DNA of 64,000 nt from Whalleya microplaca (lineage: Eukaryota; Ascomycota; Sordariomycetes; Xylariales; Xylariaceae). The notes under the pieces were generated by a model that searched no databases, had not been told where the DNA came from, and worked only from the letters and a program-made list of their open reading frames with translations. The DNA is taken from assembly GCA_022497155.1 (NCBI GenBank), contig MU385736.1, positions 310,001 to 374,000 on the forward strand, in the 5' to 3' direction. How positions within the stretch are numbered: position 1 is the stretch's first letter; every line of letters begins with the position of its first letter. This document shows, piece by piece, positions 1 through 12,828 of this stretch. Made by a program: the position numbers and the translations under genes.

Positions 1-395
1 CGTAAATTTGCTTCTGCGGCGAAGTAGCGCGCGATGGCCAAATTAATGTTTTCGAGGCCTATCTCATTTAAAACAATATGATATAAAACTGACTTTTGGA
101 ACTGTTGAGTAAGTCCGTAGTAGAATTTGGACAAATGGGCCATGTTAAGAAAATCTTCCGCATCGAAGTTTTCCATAATCGTCAGGATCATCTCACGGGG
201 TAGGGCACCGAGAGTGCCACGATGGGGGTCGACTATCTTGGTATTTTCGTCATCTGTATTGCTGGCAACAATGCCGTCGTTGCTGTGCTTAGAAGGAGGC
301 ATTTTCTCTGTTGACGTTTTCCTGTTTCCGGGAGCCGTTTGATCACTGTCTCCACTCGCCAGTCCCGGGCACTTTGAGGTATAATCGACCGTCAT
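1..395 (-). CDS. F-box protein, 5' part only (runs off window start)
   Basis: The minus strand is open without a stop from an ATG at 395 to the window edge, about 131 codons, so the 3' end is missing. After a 60-residue polar leader comes an F-box-like helix-loop pattern: GALPREMILTIMENFDAEDF, then NMAHLSKFYYGLTQQF. LPxEMIxxIM is the usual F-box start. F-box proteins bind Skp1 and bring substrates to SCF ubiquitin ligases. The following text (SVLYHIVLNEIGLENINLAI) resembles the junction into ankyrin repeats seen in many fungal F-box/ankyrin proteins, but the repeats themselves would lie outside the window. A second in-frame ATG at 302 is possible; I chose 395 because the frame stays open with no break. 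Substrate unknown. Confidence 0.6.
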   Translation of the reverse strand, partial: MTVDYTSKCPGLASGDSDQTAPGNRKTSTEKMPPSKHSNDGIVASNTDDENTKIVDPHRGTLGALPREMILTIMENFDAEDFLNMAHLSKFYYGLTQQFQKSVLYHIVLNEIGLENINLAIARYFAAEANL

Positions 396-2536
396 GTTGT
401 CGGTTTTGGTTCTTAATCGAAGGTTGATGGCAGTAAAGGATTGAGTTACTCGCATATGATTGTTGTATTGCGTAGTCGTATGGACGATGAGAAGTTCGGA
501 AAGTTCTTAGAAGATAGAGCGGAGGCTGGGGTATCTTCAGGTTGGTGGAAACCTAGCTTCAGGATGGTTGGATGGCCATGGGGAGCAGCATCTATTTATG
601 AAGGTAAAAATCATCGAGCGCTGACCTACCTGCGTCGTATGGGACATACATTTGAGTTCTGAAAACACATTCTACAAAGTGAAAAGGGGAACCAAGATAC
701 TAGAAACCAGGAACCTTCATAGAATGGCGAGAGAGCTTTTCCTCTTCCAGCAGCGGCTATAGGACTAGGAGGTGATTTCGAGGCTAGAATACCAACTAAT
801 ATGCTCCTAGTTGGTAAACGATGACGAGTATCCGAGGACTGTGGAAGTAGGTATCACTAGAACAAACACTGTCGCTGATTTCACCAGGATTAAATCTTAA
901 AACACGGACGCTCGCTTATTTCTATTCCTTCGACGCTCACCTCAAGAGGGCGGCAGCGAGACGAAATTACCAAAGCCACCCTCGTTACAGTTGGGTTCGA
1001 GTTCGTGATCCCCTACAGTATGGACTATTGACCGCCCTAAGCATCTAGATCTTTAGATCAAACCAAGTAGTTGGCTGGCCTTGTACAGGCTGAACTCTGG
1101 ATCCCCATGTATGAATGACCTTACCATACAAGTTCCTCTGGAATGTGTGTAGATATCTGGATAGGGGTTAGCTACACAGGAGATATTTTCATCCCATCCA
1201 TATCATAAATACCATGATTCTGGATATGATCAGGGCCATACGGTGCCTGATACATCGCTATAAATGACCCCTAGAATTTTAAACCCGAGGCTTCAATGGA
1301 GATTGAGAGTGTTCAGATATTGAGGTTAATAGAATAGACTTCTGGGAATGTCTGTGTGTTAGTTCATTCGGGTAAACCCGCCATGCATGCACATCACAGC
1401 TGACATCTGTAAGGGATTCACAGGTTCCTCGCAATGAAATCCTCAAGCACATTCTATTCAAGAATGGAATATTGCCAAACAACAGGTTGCAGTGTAAAGC
1501 AAAAATTACTGTTTAGTATCTGTTCTATTCACAACCGTCAACTCCGAGTCGCAATTGCAAAAGCAAGATATCGTCAAGATTTTCTCTTCATCTGATTGGA
1601 TTTGAGGCGAGGCTAAGTACTACGCTAGGAAACCTAACTCTTAAGGTTAGGTGTATGTAATGAGGAAGATATTGTCTTGGGACAGGGTGTCGGGGTAAAG
1701 GAGGTGCCGCTTCATGCTTAACTGATCAGAAGTAATCAAGGCAACAAAAGAGTCACTTATAACGGCGATTGATCGAAAGGAAAGATGTGTCTATTGTCGG
1801 CGACGAGGCCGTCTGAGCTGTGTATGTTCTATCTGAGAGTAAAAAGAAAAAGACAAGCGATATATATGTGCTACGGCACACTAGCCCCATAACAATATCA
1901 GTACCTGTACTAATTACTAGCCTCTTAGTGTTCAATTTTTTGTCGGAATTGGAATAGAAATTCGCTTAGGCCCTAGAAGTTCGTTAATTCGGTATAATTC
2001 GTAGAGCAACGGCGATACAGCTGTGCAGAATGCATCGGGCGCAAGCATAGAGAGAGAGCATATACGTGCCTGTACTGAGTGCATCGTTAATAAAGTGCCA
2101 ATCATGTCATTCATCACACCAGACTGTCAGATTACCGATTCCCCAGACCGTTTTATGTAGCGCGGCTACGAAAGGGGTGTGTGGGCGATCAGCAAGCTCT
2201 GCTAGCGTATGCTAATGCCAGAGTCTATGCCAACGACCATTTAAGTTCGTCGAAATATAATTGTCAAATTATAGGATGCAAGTCAGTCAACAAAGGATTC
2301 CAAACTTATGGTATGGAGATATTGAATTGTAAAATGTGCTTCTCACAATCGCATTTAGCCACGATACATCTCTCGAATATACACGTATCTATACAGCCCA
2401 GAAATACAGTTTGCCCAGGCGAATTAAAGCAAATATGTATGTACCAAAAAACCAGCCCTACCGCCTGAACTCCGTATTTATGCAGCTGACGAGAGAGGGA
2501 TTTTGACTGTGCACATCCCCTAAGCACACGCGATCT
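396..2536. other. Gene-free stretch of 2.1 kb
   Basis: Both strands hold only short open stretches with no recognisable motif, and stop codons are frequent in all frames. It contains the promoter side of the F-box gene and the 3' flank of the IBTK-like gene. I see no RNA gene or intact mobile element. Confidence 0.5.
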
Positions 2537-5500
2537 CTACGACGGCGCCTTCCCACCTCTGCCTCCTCGTCCTCGTCCTCTCGAACCAGTCCCAGCCTCT
2601 GTGGTGGTGCTGCCCTGACCGCCATCGCCACCGTCGCGAGAGCCACCTCCTTTCGACTTAGCGTTCCGACCCCTGCGCGCGCCACCGTGTGACTTCTTTC
2701 CCTTGCCTTCTTCGCGTGTGGCTCGTCGTGCCTCCTCCTCTTGCGTTCGTCGGCTCTCCTGGTCCCACCATTCCTGGAATGCCTGCTCCTGCTGGATCTC
2801 CTGTAAACTGCGTTTGGCGACCGCCTCGCGCACGACTTCCTGCTCGCGCCGTTGTTGCCCAATGATGTCAGCCAGGCCTAAACCTACCTGTTGCTCAGGC
2901 CTCGGTGCGCGCTTAATATAAGACTTCGAATGGGGAGTTAGAGGCTGGGAGTCTGACCGAACAGAGTTTGCCGACTGTCTGGGCCCACTGGTTGTTTTCT
3001 GACCTGAAAATCTAGTATCGGGGGACGCTGTTCGACGTGGAATAGATTTGCTAGAGGACGCTTCTGCTGCTACGAGTGGTTTCTGTTTAGGAGGGCCCGC
3101 TGATGGTCCAGCCGTATTGTTCAACGTATCTTGCATAGGTGTCTTGGAAGGAGTCGCCGTCTTCTGCCAGGGAGAACCTTTTTTCTCATCGATCTTTGTC
3201 CAAGGTGACAGTGATTGCTGCGCCTGAAAGTCTTTCCTAGCAGCCTCTTCCGCCTGCTGTTGCAACTGTTTCTTTCTTTCCTTTTGAGATAACTTCTGGG
3301 CTGTGATCTTGGCACTTGCATCCTTTCTCTCAGCTGCTAGGCCAGCTGAGAGTGCAGATTGAGCGGGTCGGGACTCTGCCAGTACCTCTTTCAGGTCCAA
3401 CCGAGAGGTAGGCAGAACTGAAGGACCCCAGGGATTGCCTCCGTGCGGACTACCCCTCATCATAGAATTGCCGGGCGACTTACTAGCAGCAAGGCCTGAG
3501 CGCGATTGCGCATTCGATGGGCTTACAACTGAAGTCATCGTACTTGGAATAGCCTTTCCCTTCGTCTCTCGCCAGGAACTTGAAAGTGTTGGTAATCGAT
3601 CCAATTCATTTTGCTCACTGAAGTCCAGTGGTCGAGGGCTCGGGGACACGGGACTAGCGCTGTTAGATACCACTTCTTCATCCATATCGAAGATGAGGTC
3701 TGCGTGTGAATTCCTCGGCCGAATTATGGGGCTGAAAGACTCGTTTTGGACAGCCTTGGACTTTCTTCTAGTTTTGTCAGTTATCGGTGAAATACCAGTC
3801 GACTCATCCAGACTGCCAAAGCGGGTCTTAAGCGAGGACGAAAGCTTCTTCTCGTCATCTTTCTGGGTTGCCTTGAAGGCTAGTTCCTTAACTCGTCGTC
3901 GTCTCTCTTCATCAATGTCTTCAGCTAATTCAGGATTCCGTTCATGGAGAAGTAGATTAGATCTTCCACTCCGTGCGAAAGGGCATCTCGCAAGTTGGTT
4001 ATCCCTGACTACTTCATCAAGCTCAAAGATCAAGTCCTCGTCGAGATCATCGAGAAGACTGTCTATGTGTTAGTATTCCGGCACTTTTCAAGCACGTATA
4101 AATTCCTAGCCTTGGCTATTTCCATAAAAGAGAGGCATGATACTGAATGCGATGAAGGATAGAGCTGTAATGTTCCCTTCAAGAGTGAGGAACCTCCAAA
4201 TGGAATGAACCTTTGATTGTAATGGATCGCTTGTGGGAAAGAAACACTTACTGGTTTTCAAGCATCGATTCCATCTGGAGGCAGATATACTCAAGTCCCT
4301 TATCCTTGAACTCAGTAACAGAACAAGGACTTATCATGTTCAAAAGGGTTGAAATGTTTCGCGTCGTGACTACTACAGTCAGTACACGTTATCAAATACC
4401 CAAATGAGGCAGGTAAGCTCACCGAACCGACCAATCACCTTCTGACAGATTTGGGACAGGCGATCCAGCATAAGCTCATTAGCAATGCTCATGACATCTA
4501 AAACTAGCTCGGAAAAGTCATCGATACTGTCCGCGACAACGTCGTCAAAGAGCTTCTCGCCAACATCAGCATACATGTGTCGAAGCACGTAATGGAACGA
4601 TTCTGGATCCATGTGCTTCAAGTCGATGTCGACACGACCGGAATCTCCATGTGCCGCACGGCGGCTTTCTAACCACATGCCACAGGATCGCCCATTGAAA
4701 AGGCCCTGGAACCATGGGCATCTTTGGCAAAGCATGGTGCTATGGACAGGAATCACATCGCCGTCGAGTTCCAAGAGAGCATCCCCATCTTCAAAAAAGG
4801 CAGGGTCCTCGACTGCGTCCTCGAAATCTCTGTTCATAGAGCGAGGTGGAGAGCTTTGAACCCTGACAGCAGCCTCGAGGTTGAGCATGCCAAGCTTAGT
4901 GGCAAGTCTCATGAGCTCTGTACGTATTTGCCGATATCTCGATGCTAACGGCGGTGACTGCCGTGTGAAGTTCCAAGCTGGAATAACCCTGTCAGTATAC
5001 ATGTAGACGACGAGATTCATCAAGGTGATTAAATCGACGCTGCCACTGAGCTCGACAACAGTAACTCCGTCCTCATAAGTGACCTTGAGCAGTTCTGGAG
5101 CTTCATAAGTTCCCGTCTCCCTGAATCGTTGTAGTCCGGTGCGGAGGTGAGGACTTCTGGCCGACAAAATCCACGAGTGAACAGGGATCGCAAGTTCCGG
5201 GTTAGCAGAAGTGCGGATGACCATACCAAGGCTATCGTTCTGGAATTTCCAGCCCCTCAGATGAGTCTGAAGGTCATCCTCGAGATCAGCAGACGTTAAT
5301 ACTTCGTACGCTAGTGTATCTACTCGACCCCTTAACTCGTTCGGATTCTGGAATTTCCAAGTATCCTTGTTTTCCCGCACTTTCGAGTTTAACGCTTTGA
5401 ACCCACGTAGTGAAAGAAGAGGCAACACATCCCCCCACAGGGTAGGGTCATCAACTTCGAGTTGCTCCCGTGTCACATCGCAATCTTTTCGGATCGCCGC

Positions 5501-7558
5501 GTATGCACCGAATGCAGAGCTCCTCACAGCTACAACGTCGCTAATGTACGAGACACGCTGGAACTTGAAATCTTTCCGCTTGACGTCTACTGCCGTGGGC
5601 GTCTTGGTATCCTTGGCTTTTGTTCGCTTAACACGTCGCCAGACTGCGCCAGACTGTGTCGAGATCATGACAGAGCCGTTCTCCCCGATACTAACAGATT
5701 TTACACCATCCTTTCTAGAGCTCCAGATACACTGTGGGGTTGTCACAGCGTCTTTGATTTTGGAGGGATTTGTTGTGGAAGTGGCAGACTGGTTACTATC
5801 GGGTTTGTGGTTAATCGCCATTGTGAAAAGGTCACCATTCCCTGTCAATGCAGCAATGGTTTCTCCGCCAGAGGTGATATGGTGTATCTCGCGGCGGCCA
5901 GGATCATAACGGGAGGACAGAGAAATTTGCCCAGACCGCTGAAGCGGCGAGTTCACGAAGCCATCATAGAACGGGAACTTGATCATGTTGTATCCGTAAC
6001 TTGTGAAGACACAGACGGTATGATCCTCGAAGAGGCAAGAGGTTGCCCTCTCAATAGCTGACACCATGATAATTGAAGAGTGGCTTGAGAGCAAAGTTGC
6101 AGCAACTTTTCTGGGGACAGTTTGGACCTCGAGCGACCTCGAATCGGCATCCATCAGGGCAAGTTGTCCAACATTCTTTCCCCAGCAGAACAACGAAGTC
6201 CCTGTGTGTGCGACGGAATGAATGGCAGAGGCAGCGGCTCCAAGAATGATCTCCTTCTTCAGTGGACCAAAGATCTGGCGGGGCGTCGTACTAATTGGTT
6301 CCTCATCGGCCTTCGCTGGAGTTGGCAGAATGTATCCAAGCTGTGAATACGTATTGGAGCCCCAAGCCCATAGCTCTCCAGTACTAGTTACGGCCATTGA
6401 ATGGTTCTGACCAAGAACGATTTGAATGACTTTCCTGTCAGACAGCCCACCTTGGACCGGCATAAAGTTGAAGCGAGTGTTCTCGTCACCCAGGCCCAGA
6501 CGACCACCACGGCCAACGCCACATACATACAGATTAGATATAGGATCAGTCGTGAGCACGGCACTATGCAGTTTAGAGAGTACGACATCTTGGATGATAA
6601 TAGGCCGATTCTGAATCAAGGCAGGGATATCTTTCAGGTCGCGAGATTTGGAGTCCTCGATACCTAACCTACGCATACGATCCTCGAGGTACTGATCATA
6701 TAAATGATGAATAAGATGGTCCGGTCGCCTCAAGGAAATACGCTCGGGAAATTGGCGGTCATCTTGGTCACCAAGGCCAAGCGAGAAATTATTATTGCTC
6801 CCAAATGTGAAGACTTCTTCGCCTAGGACAGAGAACTTGCCATGATGATGGTGCCTAGACGACAAAGTGTCAGCAGAAGACGCATATTCAGATTCAGAAT
6901 TACGTGTATCTAACCTAGTATCATCAACTCCTGTCCCTTCATCACTGTCGGATCCATCTTCTGAGCTTGCCTGATCCTCGGAGACTTTCAGCATTCGCAG
7001 GGCAATCGTAGCATTGTAGACATCGAAAGGGCTGTTCCCCTCATGGTCCTTCGTCTTAATGAGCTGGCCAACCTTGGTCACCGTCGTCCCGCTAACCAAA
7101 TTTGTCAAATCTTTACGTTCCTTCTCAAGCAGTAATCGGGCGATCGAGATGTTTCCATTGTAAAGCGCCCTATGCAACGCGTTCCACCCGCTCTCGTAAT
7201 CTTGCACATATATATCTATAGCAGGGTGGTCGAGGAGCGCTTCAACGAACGAGATAGCGTCGGATGCCGTGGACGAGGCGGCTCGAAGGAGGATGGTCAA
7301 GCCCGAATGATCACGACTGTTGACTTCGGCCTTTCCGAGGTTGTTGGCTGCGGTTTTGGATCCAGAAACGGCAACACCGAAACCGGACACTTTTCGCGAC
7401 TTGGTTGCACCTCGTGGCGAGCTGCCAAAGGTAGCAGAACTGCCTACTCCTGTCCCGGGACTCTTGGATAGATTCTGGGAATAGCCAGCCGGGGCCAGCA
7501 GCCGACGGAACTTGTCGACATCATTTTCCCAGTAGTATTTCCACAGTAGATGACTCAT
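2537..7558 (-). CDS. Ankyrin-RCC1-BTB protein, IBTK/Btb3-like
   Basis: Three exons: 7558-4423, 4372-4252 and 4058-2537, giving 1592 codons before the stop. Domains in order: ankyrin repeats (about residues 60-180, with SGLTILLRAAS and GWNALHRALYNGNISIARLL), an acidic linker, RCC1 repeats (about 250-520; GEEVFTFGSNNNFSLGLG, LYVCGVGRGGRLGLGDENT, ELWAWGSNTYSQLG), two BTB/POZ regions (about 790-880 and 920-1030; ALLELDGDVIPVHSTMLCQR), and a long disordered tail. The tail holds NPWG/SPWTK/SPWQK motifs and ends Gly/Arg-rich. This order is that of animal IBTK and fission yeast Btb3, which act as substrate adaptors of cullin-3 ubiquitin ligases. The start at 7558 (MSHLLWKYYW) is preferred over an in-frame ATG at 7618 because the ankyrin block begins directly after it. 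Intron 1 is 50 nt. Intron 2 is 193 nt, with ACTAAC near its acceptor. Confidence 0.88.
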
Positions 7559-9820
7559 GTGTGTCGGAAGAGGTCTTATCCAAAGCACTTCACACTTGCA
7601 CCTCGCTGTGAGTCTCAAAGGACCACGGCCTGTTTAAAGGTGCGTCTGGAAGCGCTTTGACCCTACAAGAGATCCTGGGATTATCCCACTGCGATATATG
7701 CCAATTCGGAGATTTGCTATTACGATAGGGTGCACGCGATTCTCGGTAGATGGGGATTGTATATGTAGGCGCAGGATATAGCGGGATGAGCGATTACGGC
7801 TTGGAAGTGGGTGTACCGATAAGCTTCGGGGATTACGAGGTCTGTCGAATTGTTCCTGAACTCAATTTTTGTCTAGTCACTAGTGTTATCAAAAGGCGGT
7901 GGGAGGTTCTGTTTTTGTCGAGCAGATCTCGTCAAAGAGGTGTGTTGTGGAAGTGTTGTGGAAGTGTTGAGGAAGAGTTGACTCGGAATATGCGTGTCAT
8001 ATGTACTTGATAAGTATATAAATTGGCACGGAAGGGGACATGAATGAAAGATAGAGAAGGGGTCCTGGGCCATTTGTGCGCGACCACTAACCCCGCGACA
8101 CCCTGGGGCTAAGGGGTTTGCCGGGTTTATCGGGGGGCAATCTGACCAATCATAGCTCACAATGGCACATCATGGCAAATCCTCAGGGCATATCGATACC
8201 TGTCTTCCTTTTCCTCTTACCTAAACGCCTCTGACGAAAAGATGACGGGAGGCACTATCTTATCTCATATGTAGACTCTACAACTAGCAGAACTAGTTAG
8301 TTAGAGCATACCAAAAGGGTAACCTATGGAGTGAACAACTCAGCTTCATGTTTACATATCATCAGAAAGCGGCAAGCCAGAGTTATTAATTATCCATGCT
8401 TCTGCAAGTCATTACGGACTGTGGAGTCTACCTAACCTAGCTGCCTAGGTAGTCTACTTATGAGTTCATGCCGTCCTGCAGCTCCCCCAGTCCCCCAGTT
8501 TCCAATGCATCTTAAACGGGAATAAGCAATAGCGGTGAGGCTCAACATGCACCTACGAATAGGAACGGATACCGAGTGTCCCATACTACTCTTTCTGGCC
8601 CAAGGCACTACCTACAAGCACCTGTCTCGACACCTCAAGCTTTCTCATCAATTATCTTGCCCATTTTCAAAGCATCTCGCTCTCAAGAAACTGGAATTCT
8701 AGCTGTGAGATACAGTAGTAGTAGCTTGAAACTCATTCAGCCTAACTGATTTGTATCTATATGAGATTTCATCTATATGAGACTTTTGTAACTGGCACCT
8801 TGACCACCGATTCGAAAATTATGGGGTGTTATTGGTTATTCTGCCCCGTCAGCCTTCCAGTAATAATGTGTTTGAGTCCATCCAAGAAGTATAAGTCGAC
8901 ATGAATGTCAGAGCCTTTGTTATGAAACTTTTGCCAACTACTAAGGGTGATTAGCTTTGCTATTCAACTATGTATGATTTTTGCCACTACTTAATCCATT
9001 ATATATATATATGCTATGTATTTATAAGTCAATTCATACAAATGCTAATCACAATAACTGCCTATGAAAGTCCAACTATAATTGAGAGTAGCAATGTTTG
9101 CTACACTAAATGATAACGTCTGAGCCTCATGTTAGGCCATTAAACAACCCATTCTCTAATGTTACGTAATAAATGCACATGCACGGTATGAATACTTCTG
9201 TCACGGAGATATACGAATTCAAATAGTTACTGCACATGAGAAGGTGTCTTCAACACACAATAGTCTTGGCTCAGTTACCTGTAACCTGGCAGCCCTTTGT
9301 ATGACAAAACCCAGTTCATATATGCACAATAACCGAATGCTTTCAGACTAACTAACTGATCATGCCAACATAACCGATTACAAGAATACAAATCTTTGAC
9401 CTTTAGTGAAATACCTGCATCCAAGATTATAAGAGTAAAGAATATTCAATGCGATGTTGAAACAACCCAATCGACATCTCACGATTTCACATTAGTAATG
9501 GGTGAAGTGTTGGCAGATCTACGTCGGGAATTCAAGCTCTTCAACGGGCTTGGCAGGCCCCATTAACCTATGTAGGTAAAAGCATGGCACGCTAGGTATC
9601 TATGGGGGTGATTGATCCGATCCGGTGGTAATAATGGGGCTCGACTATCCTGAAGTGGGCTGCATCGTTCTATATTGCGCCGCCATCGCAAACTAGATCG
9701 CGAACTTTATTTTTCTTCTGTCTCATATTTTCCGAAGTATCTCCTCCCCGCGCTTCTGCCCACCTCCGACCGCACTCTCATACACAATTCCAGCCCGGTT
9801 CAGAGGTCGAGGTCGTCAAG
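7559..9820. other. Divergent intergenic region, 2.3 kb
   Basis: This lies between the start of the IBTK-like gene and the start of the oxodicarboxylate carrier, so it holds both promoters. The middle (8.2-9.6 kb) is AT-rich with a short TA run at about 9001-9012. Pyrimidine-rich sequence from about 9,710 to 9,780 precedes the carrier ATG. No coding or RNA gene is supported. Confidence 0.5.
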
Positions 9821-11196
9821 ATGTCGCAGGATAAACCCCTCCCCTTCATATATCAGTTCGCCGCAGGTTAGTCGCAATACTCATTCACCGCCAATAATGC
9901 CACCTCGACTAACAATCTAACCTAGGCGCCGTCGCGGGCGTTTCGGAGGCAAGTGATGCATTCCATGTGCCGTGGCCTGGCTGAATAGCTAATCGTTCCT
10001 ATGTACATTTAGATTCTAACTATGTAAGTGCCATCCATGACTGCCTACGTCTGTCGCATGCTCACAACTAACACCGACTAGGTACCCGTTGGATGTCGTG
10101 AAGACCAGAGTGTGAGCGACAGCGCGACCCGACCTGTAAGCTCTCCGAAGCTTACCACGCAACAGACAACTTCAGACGGGCAAGGCAACTGGTGCGGACT
10201 CTTACAATGGCATGCTAGACTGCTTCCAGAAGATCGTTCGCAATGAGGGGTACGGGTATAAAAATGGGGTTGATGGTCATACACTTATACCGGAAACAGG
10301 TTCTCGAGGTTATACAGAGGCATTACTGCACCGATTCTGATGGAGGCTCCGAAGCGTGCTACCAAGTTTGCCGCCAACGACGAATGGGGAAAGTTCTACC
10401 GCAATGTCTTTGGCGCGGAGAAGATGAACCAATCGCTCTCCATTCTCACTGGCGCATCGGCCGGTGCTACTGAATCCTTCGTCGTCGTACCTTTCGAGTT
10501 AGTCAAGATCAGGTTGCAAGACAAGGCATCCGCAGGCAAATACACTGGCATGCTCGATGTTGTGGCTAAGACGGTAAAGAACGAAGGTCTGCTAGCTATG
10601 TACAATGGGCTTGAAAGCACGTTGTGGAGGCATATACTGTGGAACGCAGGATACTTTGGTATGTACAGGCATCAGGCATTATCATGGATGGTGATGCCCA
10701 TCCCTTGGTTCTAATGGCCTCGGCTTCATCAAGCTAACCATATCTGCAGGTTGCATCTTCCAGGTCCGCGCCCTCTTACCTCCAGCAGAATCCAGACAGG
10801 GCCAGATCACCAATGATCTGATATCCGGTTCTATTGGTGGAACTGTCGGCACAATCATCAATACACCAATGGACGTAGTCAAATCACGTATCCAAAATAG
10901 CCCCAAAGTGCCTGGTCAGGTCCCCAAGTACAACTGGGCTTGGGGTGCGTGTGCAACCGTGATGAAGGAGGAGGGATTCGGTGCCCTGTACAAGGGATTC
11001 TTGCCGAAGGTATTGAGATTAGGGCCTGGAGGAGGTATCCTCCTAGTTGTTTTCACCGGTGTGATGGTAAGACTTTCCATATCAGCTCCTTGCAATCACC
11101 CTCGCTCTCCATCTTCGGGTTTAACTAGAACAATCACTAATCTACCCCTATTAGGATTTCTTCCGTTCTATGAAGGCACGAGAAGGCACGTCATAG
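9821..11196 (+). CDS. Mitochondrial 2-oxodicarboxylate carrier (Odc1/Odc2-like)
   Basis: Eight exons: 9821-9866, 9926-9948, 10013-10023, 10082-10111, 10166-10249, 10300-10658, 10750-11066 and 11155-11196. Together they make 303 residues, the normal length for a mitochondrial carrier (six transmembrane helices of the inner membrane). Carrier signatures appear three times: YPLDVVKTRVQ, VPFELVKIRLQ and TPMDVVKSRIQ. The opening FIYQFAAGAVAGVSE matches the yeast Odc1/Odc2 start. Those carriers exchange 2-oxoadipate and 2-oxoglutarate across the inner membrane, serving lysine metabolism. Exon 3 is only 11 nt, and the intron before it (9949-10012) has a GC donor (GAG then GCAAGT). All eight exons join in frame through the first conserved signature, which supports the model. 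The exact substrate is inferred from similarity. Confidence 0.92.
10013..10023 (+). other. 11-nt micro-exon of the oxodicarboxylate carrier
   Basis: The exon reads ATTCTAACTAT between TTTAG and GTAAGT. It supplies Ile-Leu-Thr plus two bases of the Met codon in the conserved SEILTMYPLDVVKTR segment. Leaving it out would break the frame inside the first carrier signature. Confidence 0.85.
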
Positions 11197-12828
11197 GGTT
11201 GGAGTCCATAGAGATTAACATTCATGTATTGGTGTTTCAACTGGAGCTTTGTACATTGGCTATCTATGAAGAAACGTTTAATAAAGACAGATACCTGCCC
11301 AAGCTTTCCATCATTTTAAGGCGCGTTGGGGCTTTCTCTATTCAGCAATTTATCATGGTCAAAAATACCTATGCCAACAAGCCTACTCTCTCCGTGATAC
11401 TCCAGCCGACCACAACGGTCCCCAATATTCGGATCTTACTCATGCGTAGTCGCTTGGGTAGGAACTTCGCCTATCTCCTATAGATCAAGGATCTTTATGA
11501 CAGCAATAGCCAGTCGTTCTAGTATTGTCTGTTTCACCACCACTAGAACTAGACGCCACACCATCTACCCACAGACTGACACCCTCATATTCTAAGGTAT
11601 CGTCATTTTATCAATTGATCAATTCCTTCCTACTATTCTACAAACGCCGTTGCGGTTTCCCGGCAGTACAAGGCGGCTTCTTCCAAAGCTCCTTCCCTTC
11701 AGATTTGATCCCTTTACTAGATCACATTCCTCGATGCGCCCTTTAATCCGTCTACATTTTATTTCCGAACATCAACTATCATAGCAAATTACCTCTTCAC
11801 GTTCGATTGATATCTTTAGCATTACACTCTTCAACTAGTATGTTTCCTCTCGAAATCGAATGCTATCAGACCACGCTCTACTTATCACCAAGAAGCTTAC
11901 CTGTTGACATGAGAGCAGTTCCTCTAACACGTTCATAATTTTCTACTCGAGGTCTCATAAGACTGCAGCCTTCCATATCACTGCTCCAATTGGTCAGGTC
12001 ATATATCCAATTTGGTATCTAACACATACATGATCCCCTTCCTTCATCCATCAGTACACCTTTTTGACCTAGTATGAACAGGATATTCGACTTCCATACA
12101 TACACGGGTATTGATATCAGCCACTTACCTTCCTGAGGACCGCTAATATTGACTGGTATGTCGTTCTCCGATGATGAAATCACTCTCCTTACTTCGCCCT
12201 CAACTCATTACGTCTTACAACATCCGCCCTCACATCCTAGAGGTTACATATTTCAAATTCGTGAAGTACCTTAACACATGATATTCTCAATTCGTCTCCT
12301 TCATATCGCATCATTAAACATTCAACTAAACTACTTCCCTGCTCAACACCCCAGCTGAAATTCCCACCAATGTACGTACGTTCATCACCATCAATTGGCT
12401 CGTGATCTCTTCTCGTTGCCCATCCCTTCCCGCTATGCACCACTCACTATTCGGTTTCCAACATACACGAAAGCCTCTTTCCCATACTTCCAATCCTGCT
12501 AACCTTCAGTTACTCATCAAGGCCTTCGACTTGAGTCTACTCCTTCCAATAGATATAACTCGGTCGGGCCTCCCAATTATATACTCGGTTGACCTCGTCC
12601 TCTTATTTATCTATTACTATTTCGTTAGGCAGTCGACCTCAGTTAGACCTCCCTAATCAGGAAGCACTGATACGGAGTCAATGCGCCCTTTATAACATGC
12701 CATAGAGCACTTAACTTGATATCACATATTCCATCAGAGGTAACCGCAACTTCTGCGTTCATAGCCGAAAATCTTACAACACTCTTAATCACCGACTATT
12801 CTTCTTAACTTGATATATATTTCTCAAG
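11197..12828. other. G-poor, pyrimidine-rich 1.6-kb region upstream of the F-box/SIM gene
   Basis: After the carrier 3' flank, the + strand from about 11.5 kb to the ATG at 12829 is visibly poor in G and rich in C and T. The sequence contains many ATGs and stops and no recognisable protein. It could be a long 5' leader or promoter of the next gene. Confidence 0.4.

Noticed and set aside
990..1020. GGGTTCGAGTTC resembling a tRNA T-loop
   Set aside because: No pairing stem and no A-box at the right distance.
3435..4073. 212-codon plus-strand open stretch over the IBTK-like tail
   Set aside because: Antisense shadow. The opposite strand joins in frame to BTB and ankyrin exons.
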